64,000 nucleotides of DNA from Prochilodus magdalenae. Lineage: Eukaryota > Chordata > Actinopteri > Characiformes > Prochilodontidae. The notes below the pieces were generated by a model. The model was given only the letters and a program-made list of their open reading frames with translations, did not search any database and was not told where the DNA came from. A program made the position numbers and the translations under genes. Location of the stretch: assembly GCA_024036415.1 (NCBI GenBank), contig JAMWET010006596.1:1-64000 (forward strand), in the 5' to 3' direction. Positions 63,131 to 64,000 of this stretch are shown piece after piece. How positions within the stretch are numbered: the stretch's first letter is position 1; every line of letters begins with the position of its first letter.

Positions 63131-63262
63131 ACATAGGGTTGCTACCAGCCAATCATAGCTCCTTATGCAAATGACCGAGCATAATACCAGCCAACCGTAG
63201 CGCGATATGCAAATAGATGAAAAAAGCAGCAACCAATCTTACGCCAGTATGCAAATATAGAG
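63131..63262. promoter_or_regulatory. 42-bp-period CCAAT + octamer array
   Basis: Three units repeat with an exact 42-base period. The octamer ATGCAAAT lies at 63165-63172, 63207-63214 and 63249-63256. A CCAAT or CCAAC box lies exactly 16 bases before each, at 63149, 63191 and 63233. Other positions in the units have diverged while these words are kept. Further degenerate CCAAT-like words lie to the left, from about 63027. Octamers bind POU factors and CCAAT binds NF-Y, the combination found in histone H2B promoters and in some early embryonic enhancers. No histone gene is visible nearby. Confidence 0.75.
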
Positions 63263-63668
63263 CAAAGCGTTGGACTGCTTGTGGGTTAGTGTGAACCAGG
63301 AGCCAGACGTGGTCGTAGGAGAGCCACAGAAGTTATCCTATCCTTCTCTCTCTGGCGGTTCAGGCGTTTATTATAAATTAATATGTGTCAGAAACGTATG
63401 ATGTGAATATGTGTTCTAATTAAAGAATTTGTTTCTGTAATTTTTTGAGTCATCAAATCATAAAGCCATCTGGTTTTAAACAATGCAGAAGGCTACAACA
63501 GCCTGTCCAGAACTTGTGACATCTAAACATATAAACAGATTTGTAATCAAACGCAAGTTAATTACTTTTATATATTTAAAACATATATTTACATATGTGA
63601 TTTCATTTTATATGGCAAACTGTGATATCACATACTCTTCTTTTTAATTGCCTAGTTATCTTGTTATC
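63263..63668. other. Non-coding stretch
   Basis: A TATAAATTA word near 63371 could be a TATA box for plus-strand transcription from the CCAAT/octamer array, but no ORF or splice pattern supports a gene. Confidence 0.3.
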
Positions 63669-63679
63669 CCCCCCCCCCC

Positions 63680-63721
<42 letters not shown>
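63669..63721. repeat. C-run / (TC)n / (CA)n compound repeat
   Basis: About twelve C residues, then a short TC run, then about 30 bases of CA. Confidence 0.95.
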
Positions 63722-63725
<4 letters not shown>

Positions 63726-64000
63726 CTACCTACCTTCTTAACAGACTTCACACACTCCCCATCACACCGCCGCAGTCATATCTTTATTGAGGGCTCTCGA
63801 CTATGGACCTCCGCACTGCAATAACACAATCAGGGCTCCCGATTGCAGGGCTAAAGTACGTGAGAAAGTTGGAGATAGCACACTCCCAAACAATCAAGCC
63901 TGCAATCACAGACACGGCGTAAACTTAATGGGTAAACTATTGATGACCGCTGGCTGCTGAGCGAGAGCTCCTGTTGACAGCTCAGACATATCAGAAGCGT
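63722..64000. other. Non-coding right edge
   Basis: No gene or repeat family recognised. Confidence 0.4.

Overview
The window reads as a piece of a ray-finned fish (teleost) nuclear genome. It has intron-containing genes, long AT-rich non-coding stretches, many (GT)n, (GA)n and (GATA)n microsatellites, and several decayed Tc1/mariner and MITE-type elements typical of fish. The species cannot be fixed from sequence alone.

Only two protein genes can be supported. At the left (3.7-6.1 kb, + strand) is a single large coding exon for a membrane glycoprotein: signal peptide, fourteen 24-residue leucine-rich repeats, a cysteine-capped C-terminal flank, a Thr-rich mucin-like stalk, one membrane span and a short tail. 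Bases 1-1860 hold a second, frame-broken copy of this exon. At the right (59.0-61.1 kb, - strand) is a complete four-exon hes1 gene (her6 in zebrafish naming), 270 codons, with the proline-containing bHLH basic region, Orange domain and C-terminal WRPW. Its promoter keeps a TATA box, CCAAT boxes, N-boxes and the paired RBPJ (Notch) site known from mammalian HES1. Its 3' UTR has a miR-9 seed match. In humans HES1 lies beside CPN2, LRRC15 and GP5, so an LRR glycoprotein next to hes1 fits an old gene neighbourhood.

The 53 kb between them has no recognisable gene. It holds a duplicated non-coding element (11.0-11.3 and 38.9-39.2 kb, 117-bp core differing at 4 positions), several other conserved-element candidates, a 2.9-kb array of a 28-bp minisatellite (32.5-35.5 kb), internally deleted Tc1-like transposons (15.8-17.05 kb), Tc1 transposase relics (21.4, 42.7, 45.2, 46.9 kb), a three-copy MITE family (29.7, 38.5, 48.7 kb) and many simple repeats. 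The most natural reading is a regulatory landscape for hes1 mixed with ordinary transposon and satellite debris.

Upstream of hes1 (61-64 kb) are long microsatellites, a second CpG-rich patch, and a 42-bp-period array in which a CCAAT (or CCAAC) box and an ATGCAAAT octamer recur at fixed spacing. I see no complete new biological system. The items most worth checking are this array, the duplicated non-coding element, and the insertion-rich gene copy at the left edge, which looks more like uncorrected long-read sequence than an evolved pseudogene.
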